DNA from: Rhodocyclaceae bacterium
GTDB lineage: Bacteria > Pseudomonadota > Gammaproteobacteria > Burkholderiales > Rhodocyclaceae
NCBI GenBank assembly: GCA_016791115.1
Contig: JAEUNL010000073.1
Coordinates: forward strand, 51,556-115,555
Length of the DNA stretch: 64,000 nt
Direction: 5' to 3'
Shown: piece by piece, positions 41,253 to 50,473 of the stretch
Layout of the letters: every line of letters starts with the position of its first letter
How positions within the stretch are numbered: position 1 is the stretch's first letter
The notes under the pieces: model-generated
The model's database searches: none
The model's input: only the letters and a program-made list of their open reading frames with translations
Told to the model about the DNA's origin: nothing
Translations under genes and position numbers: made by a program

Positions 41253-43175
41253 ATGACCATATTCAGCAGCTACCAATCCCGCTACGACGCCGGCAAGGAA
41301 GAAGAGCTTTCGATCAAGGACTACCTCGATATTTGCAGAACAGATCGCTCCGCATACGCCACGGCAGCCGAACGGATGCTCATGGCGATGGGCGAACCCG
41401 AACTGGTAGACACGCGTCTTGATCCCCGTCTATCCCGCATGTTCTCCAACAAGATCATCAAGATCTATCCCGCCTTCCGGGAGTTTTACGGAATGGAGGA
41501 AGTAATCGAGAACATCGTGTCATATTTCCGACATGCCGCTCAGGGCCTGGAGGAAAAGAAACAGATTCTGTACCTGCTCGGCCCGGTTGGTGGCGGCAAG
41601 TCTTCCCTCGCCGAGAAACTCAAATCGTTGATGGAGAAAGTACCGTTTTATGCGCTCAAGGGTTCGCCCGTCCATGAGTCGCCGCTTGGACTGTTCAACG
41701 CAACCGAGGACGGGAACATACTCGAGCAGGACTATGGCATTCCGAGCCGGTACCTGAACAACATCATGTCGCCTTGGGCAGTGAAACGCCTGCACGAGTA
41801 CGGCGGTGATATCACGAAGTTCCGCGTCGTCAAGCGCACGCCATCCGTCTTGCAGCAGATTGCGGTCGCCAAGACCGAACCCGGCGACGAAAACAATCAG
41901 GACATTTCTTCGCTCGTTGGCAAGATTGACATCCGCAAGCTCGAACAGTACTCGCAGGACGATCCGGACGCCTACAGCTTCTCCGGCGGCCTTTGCCTTG
42001 CGAACCGCGGCTTGCTCGAATTCGTCGAAATGTTCAAGGCACCGATAAAGGTGCTGCACCCGCTACTCACCGCAACGCAAGAAGGCAACTACAAGGGCAC
42101 CGAGGGCTTCGGTGCAATACCTTTCGACGGCGTGATTCTGGCCCACTCGAATGAATCTGAATGGCAGGCCTTTCGCAACAACCGAAACAACGAGGCCTTC
42201 CTCGACCGCATCTATATCGTGAAGGTGCCCTACTGCACGCGAGTGACAGAGGAGATCAAAATCTACCAGAAGCTCATCACCAACAGTTCCCTCGGCGATG
42301 CGCCCTGCGCGCCCGACACACTGCGAATGATGGCGCAGTTCGCGGTTCTCTCTCGCATCAAGGAACCCGAGAATTCCAGCATCTTCTCCAAGATGCGCAT
42401 CTACGACGGCGAGAACCTCAAGGACACCGACCCAAAGGCCAAGTCCTACCAGGAGTACCGGGACTATGCGGGCGTGGACGAAGGCATGACCGGACTATCC
42501 ACGCGGTTTGCGTTCAAGACGCTGTCGAAAGTATTCAATTTCGATCACCGCGAAGTCGCTGCCAATCCGGTACATCTGATGTACGTGCTCGAGCAGCAGA
42601 TCGAACAGGAGCAGTTTCAGCCCGAGGTCGAACAGAAGTACATGGGCTTCATCAAGGAGTACCTCGCGCCGCGTTATGCGGAATTCATCGGCAAGGAGAT
42701 CCAGACGGCCTACCTCGAGTCCTACTCCGAGTATGGCCAGAACATATTCGATCGTTACGTGACCTATGCCGACTTCTGGATACAGGACCAGGAATACCGC
42801 GACCCGAACACCGGCGAAATCCTCGACCGCAATGCACTGAACGACGAACTCGAGAAGATCGAAAAACCGGCGGGCATCAGCAACCCGAAGGATTTCCGTA
42901 ACGAAGTGGTGAATTTCGTCCTTCGTGCCCGCGCCAAGAACGACGGCAAGAACCCGTCGTGGACCTCCTACGAGAAGCTGCGCGCCGTGATCGAGAAGAA
43001 GATGTTCTCCAACACCGAGGAGCTTCTGCCGGTGATTTCGTTTAACGCGAAGGCCAGCGCCGACGAGCAAAAGAAGCACGCCGACTTCGTCAATCGCATG
43101 ATGGCAAAGGGCTACACAGAGAAGCAGGTCCGTCTATTGTCGGAGTGGTATCTGCGCGTGCGCAAATCGAGCTGA
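41253..43175 (+). CDS. yeaG: PrkA-family serine protein kinase (YeaG)
   Basis: 640 residues from the ATG at 41253. AAA+-like N-terminal domain with Walker A LLGPVGGGKSSLAEKLK, FDGVILAHSNESEWQAF, and the PrkA kinase-like C-terminal half. In E. coli YeaG acts in nitrogen starvation and stationary-phase stress; in Bacillus it affects sporulation timing. First gene of a three-gene operon with yeaH and a spoVR homologue. Confidence 0.95.
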   Translation: MTIFSSYQSRYDAGKEEELSIKDYLDICRTDRSAYATAAERMLMAMGEPELVDTRLDPRLSRMFSNKIIKIYPAFREFYGMEEVIENIVSYFRHAAQGLEEKKQILYLLGPVGGGKSSLAEKLKSLMEKVPFYALKGSPVHESPLGLFNATEDGNILEQDYGIPSRYLNNIMSPWAVKRLHEYGGDITKFRVVKRTPSVLQQIAVAKTEPGDENNQDISSLVGKIDIRKLEQYSQDDPDAYSFSGGLCLANRGLLEFVEMFKAPIKVLHPLLTATQEGNYKGTEGFGAIPFDGVILAHSNESEWQAFRNNRNNEAFLDRIYIVKVPYCTRVTEEIKIYQKLITNSSLGDAPCAPDTLRMMAQFAVLSRIKEPENSSIFSKMRIYDGENLKDTDPKAKSYQEYRDYAGVDEGMTGLSTRFAFKTLSKVFNFDHREVAANPVHLMYVLEQQIEQEQFQPEVEQKYMGFIKEYLAPRYAEFIGKEIQTAYLESYSEYGQNIFDRYVTYADFWIQDQEYRDPNTGEILDRNALNDELEKIEKPAGISNPKDFRNEVVNFVLRARAKNDGKNPSWTSYEKLRAVIEKKMFSNTEELLPVISFNAKASADEQKKHADFVNRMMAKGYTEKQVRLLSEWYLRVRKSS

Positions 43176-43187
43176 GCGGGAGTCCCC

Positions 43188-44450
43188 GTGTTCCGCATCA
43201 TCGACCGAAGGTTCGACAGCAAGAACAAGAGCGCCGTCAACCGCCAGCGATTCTTCCGCCGCTTCAAGGGCCAGATTCGCAAGGCGGTGTCGGATGCCAT
43301 TTCCGGCCGCAGCATCACCGATATCGACAACGGCGAGAGTATTTCCATTCCCTCGAAGGATCTTTCCGAGCCGCAATTCGGCCATGCCCACGAGGGAGAG
43401 TGGGAGACGATCTATGCCGGCAATGATCAGTTCGCGACCGGCGACGAAGTGCAGCGACCGATGGGTGGCGGCCAGGGACGCGGCAAGGGTGCGTCGAACG
43501 AGGGGGAGTCCGAGGACGACTTCGTCTTCCAGCTTTCACGGGAAGAATTCCTGAATATCTTCTTCGACGATCTCGCACTGCCGAATCTGGTCAAGACGCA
43601 ACTCGCGCGGCTGGTAGAGAACAAGTCCGTGCGCGCCGGTTTTACGTCCGATGGTGTGCCGGCCAATATCAATGTCGTCCGCTCCTTGAGAGGCGCCCTG
43701 GGCCGACGCCTCGCTCTGGGAGGTCCATACCGGGAAGAAATCCGCCAATTGCAGGACGAGATCGACGAGCTTTCCAAAACGCTGCCAGAGGACCACCCGG
43801 ATCTCAAGGCCCGCTGGGAGCGCATCGAGCGGCTTCGATCCAAGATTGAGAACATTCCCTGGATCGACAGTTTCGACTTGCGCTACAACAACCGGGTCAA
43901 GGTTCCGGTACCGTCGACCTCTGCCGTGATGTTTTGCGTCATGGACGTCTCTGGTTCGATGGACGAGGAAAAAAAACAGATTGCCAAACGCTTCTTCATG
44001 CTGCTCTATTTGTTCCTGAAACGCACATACGAACACATCGAGCTCGTGTTCATACGGCACCACACGGTAGCCCAGGAGGTCGACGAAAACGACTTCTTCC
44101 ACTCCCGCGAATCGGGCGGCACCGTCGTATCGAGCGCGCTGGAGATGATGCGGGACATCGTCCGGGAACGCTACGCGAACGGCATGTGGAACATCTACGG
44201 CGCACAGGCGTCGGACGGCGATAACTGGGAGAACGATTCGCCGATCTGCAGGCAGATACTGGCGGACGAGATCATGCCCTTCGTCCAGTACTTCGCCTAC
44301 ATAGAGATTACTACCGGGGAACCGCAGAATCTCTGGCGCGAGTACATCGGGGTGCAGGAAGCCTGCAAGAACTTCGCAATGCAGCGGATTGAAGGCATCG
44401 CCGACATCTACCCCGTCTTTCGTGAACTGTTCAAGAAGAAGCTCGCATGA
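43188..44450 (+). CDS. yeaH: YeaH/DUF444 family protein with VWA-like domain
   Basis: 420 residues from a GTG at 43188, twelve bases after prkA. The middle and C-terminal parts carry a von Willebrand A-like fold with the metal site VMDVSGSMDEEKKQIAKRFF. The acidic stretch EGESEDDFVFQ precedes it. Always found with prkA and spoVR; it is thought to work with the kinase, but the biochemical role is unknown. Confidence 0.93.
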   Translation: MFRIIDRRFDSKNKSAVNRQRFFRRFKGQIRKAVSDAISGRSITDIDNGESISIPSKDLSEPQFGHAHEGEWETIYAGNDQFATGDEVQRPMGGGQGRGKGASNEGESEDDFVFQLSREEFLNIFFDDLALPNLVKTQLARLVENKSVRAGFTSDGVPANINVVRSLRGALGRRLALGGPYREEIRQLQDEIDELSKTLPEDHPDLKARWERIERLRSKIENIPWIDSFDLRYNNRVKVPVPSTSAVMFCVMDVSGSMDEEKKQIAKRFFMLLYLFLKRTYEHIELVFIRHHTVAQEVDENDFFHSRESGGTVVSSALEMMRDIVRERYANGMWNIYGAQASDGDNWENDSPICRQILADEIMPFVQYFAYIEITTGEPQNLWREYIGVQEACKNFAMQRIEGIADIYPVFRELFKKKLA

Positions 44451-45961
44451 ACGACAGGCAAGTACCACTGCCGGCAGCGTCCGAATGGACTTTCGAACTG
44501 CTCGACCGCTATCACGCCGAGATCGCCCGCGTCGCCGGGGAATATGGACTCGACACCTACGCCAACCAGATTGAGATCATCACCTCGGAGCAGATGATGG
44601 ATGCCTACGCCTCGGTAGGCATGCCGGTGAACTATCACCACTGGTCATTCGGCAAGCACTTTCTATCGACCGAAAAGGGCTACAAGCGCGGGCAGATGGG
44701 GCTCGCCTACGAGATCGTGATCAACTCCGATCCCTGCATCTCGTACCTGATGGAGGAAAACACGATGACCATGCAGGCGCTGGTCATCGCACACGCCGCC
44801 TACGGACACAACTCCTTCTTCAAGGGCAACTACTTGTTCCGCACCTGGACCAACGCCGACGCGATCATCGACTACTTCCTGTTTGCGAGAAACTACGTAG
44901 CGGAATGCGAGGAACGCTACGGCGAAGAGGAAGTGGAACTGTTGCTCGATTCCTGTCATGCCCTGATGAATGTCGGCGTCGACCGCTACAAGCGCCCGCC
45001 GAAGTTGTCGCTCTTCAAGGAAATGCAGCGCCAGAAGGAACGCGAGGCGTACCTGCAATCTCAGGTCAACGCGCTTTGGCGCACCCTGCCCGCCCGCGAA
45101 GCCCGCGAGGAACGGGAACATGAAGTGCGCTTTCCGTCGGAACCGCAAGAGAACCTGCTGTATTTCATCGAAAAGAACGCGCCGCTTCTGGAGCCGTGGC
45201 AGCGGGAAATCGTGCGCATCGTGCGCAAGATCGCCCAGTACTTCTACCCGCAGCGGCAGACGCAGGTAATGAACGAAGGATGGGCCACCTACTGGCATTA
45301 CACGCTGGTCAACACCTTGTACGATCAGGGACTGCTCGCCGATTCGTTCATGCTGGAGTTTCTTCAGTATCACACCAGCGTCGTCGCGCAGCCGCCCTAC
45401 AACAGTCCTTACTATGGCGGCATCAACCCCTATGCACTCGGGTTCGCCATGTGGAAGGATGTCCGCCGCATCTGCGAGGAACCGACCGACGAGGATCGCG
45501 CCTGGTTCCCCGAGATCGCCGGCAGCGACTGGCGCAAGACCTTCGACTTCGCGATGCGCAATTTCAAGGACGAGAGCTTCATTGCGCAATACCTGTCACC
45601 GAAGCTGATGCGCGAGTTCAAACTGTTTGCGGTCCTCGACGACGACCACAACGACAACCTGAAGATCTCGGCCATTCACGACGAACAGGGCTACCGCAAG
45701 ATCCGCAAGATCATGTCAGATCAATACAATCTCGGCTCGCGCGAACCCAACATCCAGGTCTGGAATGTCGACCTGCGGGGTGACCGCATGCTGACCCTGC
45801 GTCATCACGAGTACCATCGGCGCCCGCTGGGCAGTGCCACCGATGAAGTGGTCAAGCATATTGCCCGGCTATGGGGATTCGCCGTCAGGCTCGAAGCGGT
45901 CGGCGAGGACGGAACAGTCGAAATCGCCCGGGAACTGAAACTGGAAAAGCGCCGACACTGA
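44447..45961 (+). CDS. ycgB: SpoVR family protein (YcgB)
   Basis: 504 residues; start overlaps the yeaH stop by four bases (ATGA). SpoVR signatures: VNYHHWSFGKHF, GLAYEIVINSDPCISYLMEENTM, NEGWATYWHYTL, and the histidine- and glutamate-rich core AHAAYGHNSFFKGN. In Bacillus SpoVR affects spore cortex; the role in non-sporulating bacteria is unknown. Third gene of the operon. Confidence 0.95.
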   Translation: MNDRQVPLPAASEWTFELLDRYHAEIARVAGEYGLDTYANQIEIITSEQMMDAYASVGMPVNYHHWSFGKHFLSTEKGYKRGQMGLAYEIVINSDPCISYLMEENTMTMQALVIAHAAYGHNSFFKGNYLFRTWTNADAIIDYFLFARNYVAECEERYGEEEVELLLDSCHALMNVGVDRYKRPPKLSLFKEMQRQKEREAYLQSQVNALWRTLPAREAREEREHEVRFPSEPQENLLYFIEKNAPLLEPWQREIVRIVRKIAQYFYPQRQTQVMNEGWATYWHYTLVNTLYDQGLLADSFMLEFLQYHTSVVAQPPYNSPYYGGINPYALGFAMWKDVRRICEEPTDEDRAWFPEIAGSDWRKTFDFAMRNFKDESFIAQYLSPKLMREFKLFAVLDDDHNDNLKISAIHDEQGYRKIRKIMSDQYNLGSREPNIQVWNVDLRGDRMLTLRHHEYHRRPLGSATDEVVKHIARLWGFAVRLEAVGEDGTVEIARELKLEKRRH

Positions 45962-45976
45962 ATCCGGCCGGAAAGC

Positions 45977-46061
45977 TGGTGCGAAGGAAGAGACTCGAAC
46001 TCTCACGCCTTGCGGCGCTGGAACCTAAATCCAGTGCGTCTACCAATTCCGCCACCTTCGC
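45977..46061 (-). tRNA. tRNA-Leu(UAG)
   Basis: An 85-base class II tRNA on the minus strand: GCGAAGGTGGCGGAATTGG at the 5' end, anticodon loop TTTAGGT (anticodon TAG), a long variable arm, T-arm AGTTCGAGTCT and an encoded CCA. Confidence 0.95.
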
Positions 46062-46116
46062 ATGCGGCCTGCTATTCTAGCGGCCGCCAGAGATTTCCCC
46101 AAGCCGTGCGGACCCG

Positions 46117-46968
46117 ATGCCGATCGATCACTACGAGAATTTTCCGGTCGCGTCGGTTCTCTTGCCGCGCCGTCTGCACCGCCCGGTAACCGCCATCTAT
46201 GCGTTCGCTCGCAGTGCGGACGACATAGCCGACGAAGGCGACGCCTCTGCAGACGCCCGTCTCGCGCAACTCGACACCTATCGCGCAGAACTCGATGCGA
46301 TCGAACAGCAACGCCCATCCGGCCTGGCACTTTTCGAACGCCTCGGCGCGTCGATCCGCGAACACGCGCTGCCGCTTCAGCCCTTTCGCGATCTGCTCGA
46401 CGCGTTCTCGCAGGATGTCGTCAAACAGCGCTACACCGATCTTTGCGAATTGCTCGACTACTGTCGGCGCTCCGCCAACCCGGTCGGTGCCCTGATGTTG
46501 CATCTGTATCGTGCCGCAACCCCCGAGAACCTGCGCCAATCCGACTGCATCTGCACGGCGCTGCAACTGATCAATTTCTGGCAAGACATCGCAATCGACT
46601 GGCGCAAGCCACGCGTTTATCTGCCGCAGGACGACCTTGCCCGCTTCGGCGTCACGGAGTCGTGGATCGCGGAAGGCCGCACGGACGATCGCTGGCGTGC
46701 GCTCATGCAGTTCGAGGTCGACCGCGCACGCCGACTGATGTTCGAGGGCGCACCGCTTGGACGCACGCTTCCCGGGCGAATCGGACTGGAATTGCGCATG
46801 GTGGTCGCGGGCGGCCTGCGCATTCTCGAGAAGATCGAGCGTGTCGATTTCGACGTGTTCGCGCGACGCCCGGTGCTGACGGCCCGTGATTGGCCTCTGC
46901 TATCATTCCGCGCACTTTTCGGCACCGTCGCCTCGCGTGGCGTGTCGCAAATCGGCCCAAACGGATGA
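46117..46968 (+). CDS. hpnC: Hydroxysqualene synthase HpnC
   Basis: 283 residues of the squalene/phytoene synthase family. First Asp-rich motif SADDIADEGD and second LINFWQDIAIDWRKPRVYLP. In the hopanoid pathway HpnC turns presqualene diphosphate into hydroxysqualene. Overlaps hpnD (ATGA). Confidence 0.93.
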   Translation: MPIDHYENFPVASVLLPRRLHRPVTAIYAFARSADDIADEGDASADARLAQLDTYRAELDAIEQQRPSGLALFERLGASIREHALPLQPFRDLLDAFSQDVVKQRYTDLCELLDYCRRSANPVGALMLHLYRAATPENLRQSDCICTALQLINFWQDIAIDWRKPRVYLPQDDLARFGVTESWIAEGRTDDRWRALMQFEVDRARRLMFEGAPLGRTLPGRIGLELRMVVAGGLRILEKIERVDFDVFARRPVLTARDWPLLSFRALFGTVASRGVSQIGPNG

Positions 46969-47798
46969 CCCCGGACGACTATTGCCAACAGAAGGCCGCC
47001 CAGAGCGGCTCGAGCTTCTACTACAGCTTCCTGTTCCTGGAACCTCGCCGTCGCCGCGCCATCACGGCGCTCTATGCGTTTTGCCGTGAAGTCGACGACG
47101 TGGTGGACGAGTGCAACGACCCGCAAATCGCCGCCGCCAAGCTCGCATGGTGGCGCCTGGAAGCCGCACGCATCCACGATGGCACACCGGAACATCCGGT
47201 CGGCCTCGCACTGCAATCCGCGGCTCACGAATTCCGCCTACCGCAGGAGCAACTGCTCGAGATCATAGACGGCATGGAAATGGATCTCCAGCAATCGCGC
47301 TACCTCGACTTCAAAGGCCTGCAGCTCTACTGCTATCGCGTCGCGGCGGTCGTCGGCCTGCTCGCTGCCGAAATATTCGGCTACCAGGATCGTGCAACAC
47401 TGAAGTACGCGCACGACCTCGGCATCGCCTTTCAGCTCACCAACATCATTCGCGACGTCGGCGAAGACGCGCGGCGCGGCCGCATCTACCTGCCGGTAGA
47501 CGAACTCCAGCGCTTTGGCGTACCCGCGAGCGACATCATGAACGCAAGACACACCGAGGCGTTCATGCGGCTGATGGAGTTTCAGATCGAACGCGCACAG
47601 AAATTCTACGATCAGGCGCTCGCCCTGTTGCCGCAAGTCGACCGCAAGAGCCAGAAATCCGGCTTGATCATGGCGGCGATTTACCGCACGTTGCTCGACG
47701 AAATCCGGCGTGACGGCTGCCGCGTGCTGACGCATCGCACGGCACTCACGCCGCTGCGCAAGCTCTGGATCGCGTGGCGCACCTCGCTGAAGGTATAA
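46965..47798 (+). CDS. hpnD: Presqualene diphosphate synthase HpnD
   Basis: 277 residues from the ATG at 46965. Same family as HpnC: FCREVDDVVDECND, then the second motif LTNIIRDVGEDARRGRIYLP and YYSFLFLEPRRRRAITALYAFC at the N terminus. It joins two farnesyl diphosphates. Ends five bases before hpnE. Confidence 0.94.
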   Translation: MTPDDYCQQKAAQSGSSFYYSFLFLEPRRRRAITALYAFCREVDDVVDECNDPQIAAAKLAWWRLEAARIHDGTPEHPVGLALQSAAHEFRLPQEQLLEIIDGMEMDLQQSRYLDFKGLQLYCYRVAAVVGLLAAEIFGYQDRATLKYAHDLGIAFQLTNIIRDVGEDARRGRIYLPVDELQRFGVPASDIMNARHTEAFMRLMEFQIERAQKFYDQALALLPQVDRKSQKSGLIMAAIYRTLLDEIRRDGCRVLTHRTALTPLRKLWIAWRTSLKV

Positions 47799-47802
47799 CG
47801 GC

Positions 47803-49113
47803 ATGAGCCACGCGATTCCGATAGCCGTCATCGGCGCCGGCTATGCGGGTCTGAGCTGCGCGGTCGAGCTGGTCGGGCGCGGGTTTGCGGTAAGCGTGTT
47901 CGAATCATCGCGCATCCCCGGTGGCCGGGCGCGGGTCGTGGCAGTCGGCGGGCTTGCGCTCGACAACGGCCAACACGTCCTGCTAGGCGCCTACCGCGAA
48001 ACGCTGCGGATGATGCGGCGCGTCGGTGCAAACCCCGAGCGTTTGCTGCTGCGCCGACCGCTCAACCTGTGCTACCCAAACGAGTTCGAACTCACCGCCG
48101 CTCGCGTGCGTCCGCCCTTCAACCTGATTCTGGGGCTGCTGCGAGCGCGAGGCGTTTCCTGGATGGAAAGGCGCGCGGTTGTTCGGCTGATGTCCGCACT
48201 GCGTCGAACCGGGTTTGCCGTTGCAGGGGACCAGACCGTCGCAAGCCTGCTCGGCGAAGCCGGCCAGCCGCCCCGTTTGTGCCAGCTGCTTTGGGAGCCG
48301 CTCTGCGTTTCCGCACTGAATACGCCACCGGAGCAGGCATCAGCCCAGGTATTCGCCAATGTGCTGAAGGACGCGCTCTTTGACGATGGCACGTCATCGG
48401 ACATGCTCCTGCCTCGCACCGATCTGACGCGCCTGTTCCCGCAGCCAGCCGTCGAATGGCTGCAGCGCCAAGGCCACACAGTCTGGCTCGGCGAGCCGGT
48501 GCGCCGCATCGTACAGGGCAAGTCGGGTTTCACCATCGAATCCGGCCGCGGGCCGTTGCCGGAACGCTATGCCGGCGTCGTGATCGCAACTGCACCCTAC
48601 CATGCCGCGACTTTGCTGGAGGAACTACCGGAAACCTTCGCGCAGAAAAGCCAGATCAGCGCACTGGATTGGGAGCCGATTTATACGGTCTATCTCGCCT
48701 ATCCGGAAGGAACTCGCTTGCCCGCCCCCATGGTCGGCATGACCGGCGGATTCGGTCAATGGGCTTTCGACCGCGGTCAGCTGGGCGGCCCCTCGGGACT
48801 GCTCGCAGTCGTAATCAGCGCGAGCGGCCGACACCAGGCGATCCAGCGCGATGATCTTTCCCAGGTGCTGCACAGCGAGCTTTGCGGCATCGTTGCCGGC
48901 CTGCCGCCACCGCGCTGGACGCAAATGATCGCCGAAAAGCGCGCAACATTCTCCTGCCGCCCTGGCCTGCAGCGCCCATCGGTCCAGACTGACATGGACG
49001 GCATCTTCCTCTGCGGCGATTACACGCAATCTCCCTACCCTGCCACCCTGGAATCGGCAGTGCGCAGCGGGGTGGCTTGCGCGCTCGCGGTCGAGGCCGC
49101 GTCACGCGGCTAG
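47803..49113 (+). CDS. hpnE: Hydroxysqualene dehydroxylase HpnE
   Basis: 436 residues. FAD-binding amine-oxidase fold: IAVIGAGYAGLSCAVELVGRG, ESSRIPGGRAR, LDNGQHVLLGAY, and the late FAD site GIFLCGDYTQSPYPATLESAVRSG. It reduces hydroxysqualene to squalene, completing HpnCDE. The squalene-hopene cyclase is not in the window. Confidence 0.92.
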   Translation: MSHAIPIAVIGAGYAGLSCAVELVGRGFAVSVFESSRIPGGRARVVAVGGLALDNGQHVLLGAYRETLRMMRRVGANPERLLLRRPLNLCYPNEFELTAARVRPPFNLILGLLRARGVSWMERRAVVRLMSALRRTGFAVAGDQTVASLLGEAGQPPRLCQLLWEPLCVSALNTPPEQASAQVFANVLKDALFDDGTSSDMLLPRTDLTRLFPQPAVEWLQRQGHTVWLGEPVRRIVQGKSGFTIESGRGPLPERYAGVVIATAPYHAATLLEELPETFAQKSQISALDWEPIYTVYLAYPEGTRLPAPMVGMTGGFGQWAFDRGQLGGPSGLLAVVISASGRHQAIQRDDLSQVLHSELCGIVAGLPPPRWTQMIAEKRATFSCRPGLQRPSVQTDMDGIFLCGDYTQSPYPATLESAVRSGVACALAVEAASRG

Positions 49114-49812
49114 AGGATCGCTGCCGACCAGCCGGCCGCCAGCAATGCGCAACGAGCGGTCGCAACGTTGTGCGATTGCTTCATCGTGCGTCACCAGCAC
49201 CAGGGTCGTTCCTTCCTCGCGATTCAGCGAGAACATCAGGTCGATGATCGAAGCGCCGGTTGCGGCATCGAGGTTTCCGGTCGGCTCGTCCGCGAGCAAC
49301 AACCTCGGCCGCGTGGCAAAGGCACGCGCCAGCGCAACCCGCTGCTGCTCCCCACCGGAAAGGTGTTTCGGATAATGGCCAAGCCGGGCACGCAAACCGA
49401 CCCGCGCCAGCCATTGCGTCGCCTCTTGGCGCGCCGCCGGCTTGCCGGCCAGTTCCAGTGGCAACATCACGTTCTCCAGTGCGGTCAGGGCCGGCAGCAA
49501 CTGGAACGACTGAAACACGAACCCGACCAGCCGGCCGCGCAGCGCGGCGCGACGATCCTCGTCCATCGCAAACAGATCCTCGCCCTCGATCCGGACCGTG
49601 CCCGCGCTCGGCGTGTCAAGCCCCGCGAGCAGCCCGAGCAGGGTCGACTTGCCGGAACCCGATGCGCCGAGCACGGCGACCGCTTCTCCCGCGCGCACAG
49701 CAAATCGGATCTCGTGCAGAATCACCAGCCGGTCATCGCCGTTCGGCACCTCCTTCCCGAGGTCGACGGCTTCGATGACGGGAACGAGGGTTTCATCGAT
49801 GTTGCGATCCAT
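49102..49812 (-). CDS. ABC transporter ATP-binding protein, LolD/YbbA type
   Basis: 236 residues. MacB-class ATPase: VLGASGSGKSTLLGLLAGLD (Walker A), FVFQSFQLLPALTALENVMLPLEL, LSGGEQQRVALARA, LLLADEPTGNLD. In E. coli the YbbA ATPase gene is divergent from tesA exactly as here, so it is probably YbbA; the permease YbbP is not adjacent. The stop overlaps the convergent hpnE end. Confidence 0.88.
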   Translation of the reverse strand: MDRNIDETLVPVIEAVDLGKEVPNGDDRLVILHEIRFAVRAGEAVAVLGASGSGKSTLLGLLAGLDTPSAGTVRIEGEDLFAMDEDRRAALRGRLVGFVFQSFQLLPALTALENVMLPLELAGKPAARQEATQWLARVGLRARLGHYPKHLSGGEQQRVALARAFATRPRLLLADEPTGNLDAATGASIIDLMFSLNREEGTTLVLVTHDEAIAQRCDRSLRIAGGRLVGSDPLAA

Positions 49813-50410
49813 GCTGTTCTGTCTCTGTCTGGTGCTAAGCGCGGCGGCACACGCCGCACCACGCGTGATACTGGTCTTCGGCGACAGCCTGTCGGCTGGC
49901 TACGGGCTGCGCGTCGAAGAGGCATGGCCCACCCTGCTCGACGCTCGCTTGCGCAGCGAGAAGCTCGACTACACGGTCGTCAATGCCAGCATCAGCGGCG
50001 AAACTACCGCGGGCGGCTTGTCGCGCATCGATGCCGCGATCGCGAAACACAAACCGTCGGTCGTGATTATCGCACTCGGCGCCAATGACGGCCTGCGCGG
50101 CCTCTCGCTGTCGGCGATGCGCGGCAACCTCGAAGGAATGATCCAGTCGTCGCGTCGCGCCGGGGCGCGCACGCTGCTGGTCGGCATGCGCATGCCGCCG
50201 AACTATGGCCCCGATTACACGCAGAAGTTCCAGCGGAGTTTCGCCGATGTCGCACAGTCACGGCAGATTGCGCTGGTGCCGTTCATGATGGATGGCTTCG
50301 CCGACCGGCGTGATTTCTTCCAGGCTGACGGCATTCATCCGACTGCGCAAGCGCAGCCCAAGATCCTCGATACCCTCTGGCCAGCCCTCAAGCCGCTCCT
50401 GCGCAAATAG
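49811..50410 (+). CDS. tesA: Acyl-CoA thioesterase I/arylesterase TesA
   Basis: 199 residues from the ATG at 49811 (one at 49799 would add MLRS). Signal peptide (MLFCLCLVLSAAAHA), then a GDSL hydrolase: VFGDSLSAGYGL (catalytic Ser), GANDGLRG, and the catalytic DGIHPTAQAQ. Periplasmic thioesterase, protease and lysophospholipase in E. coli. Its start codon overlaps the divergent start of the ABC ATPase. Confidence 0.93.
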   Translation: MLFCLCLVLSAAAHAAPRVILVFGDSLSAGYGLRVEEAWPTLLDARLRSEKLDYTVVNASISGETTAGGLSRIDAAIAKHKPSVVIIALGANDGLRGLSLSAMRGNLEGMIQSSRRAGARTLLVGMRMPPNYGPDYTQKFQRSFADVAQSRQIALVPFMMDGFADRRDFFQADGIHPTAQAQPKILDTLWPALKPLLRK

Positions 50411-50473
50411 CGTGAGGGCGCCACACCGGCCGTTTCCGGGCCACAATCGCGGTTTACCTGAAGTGGTTTCTCC

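Noticed and set aside
42485..42505. ACTATCCACGCGG inside prkA resembling a REP arm
   Set aside because: Only one short arm, no inverted partner, and the protein sequence there is conserved; chance match.
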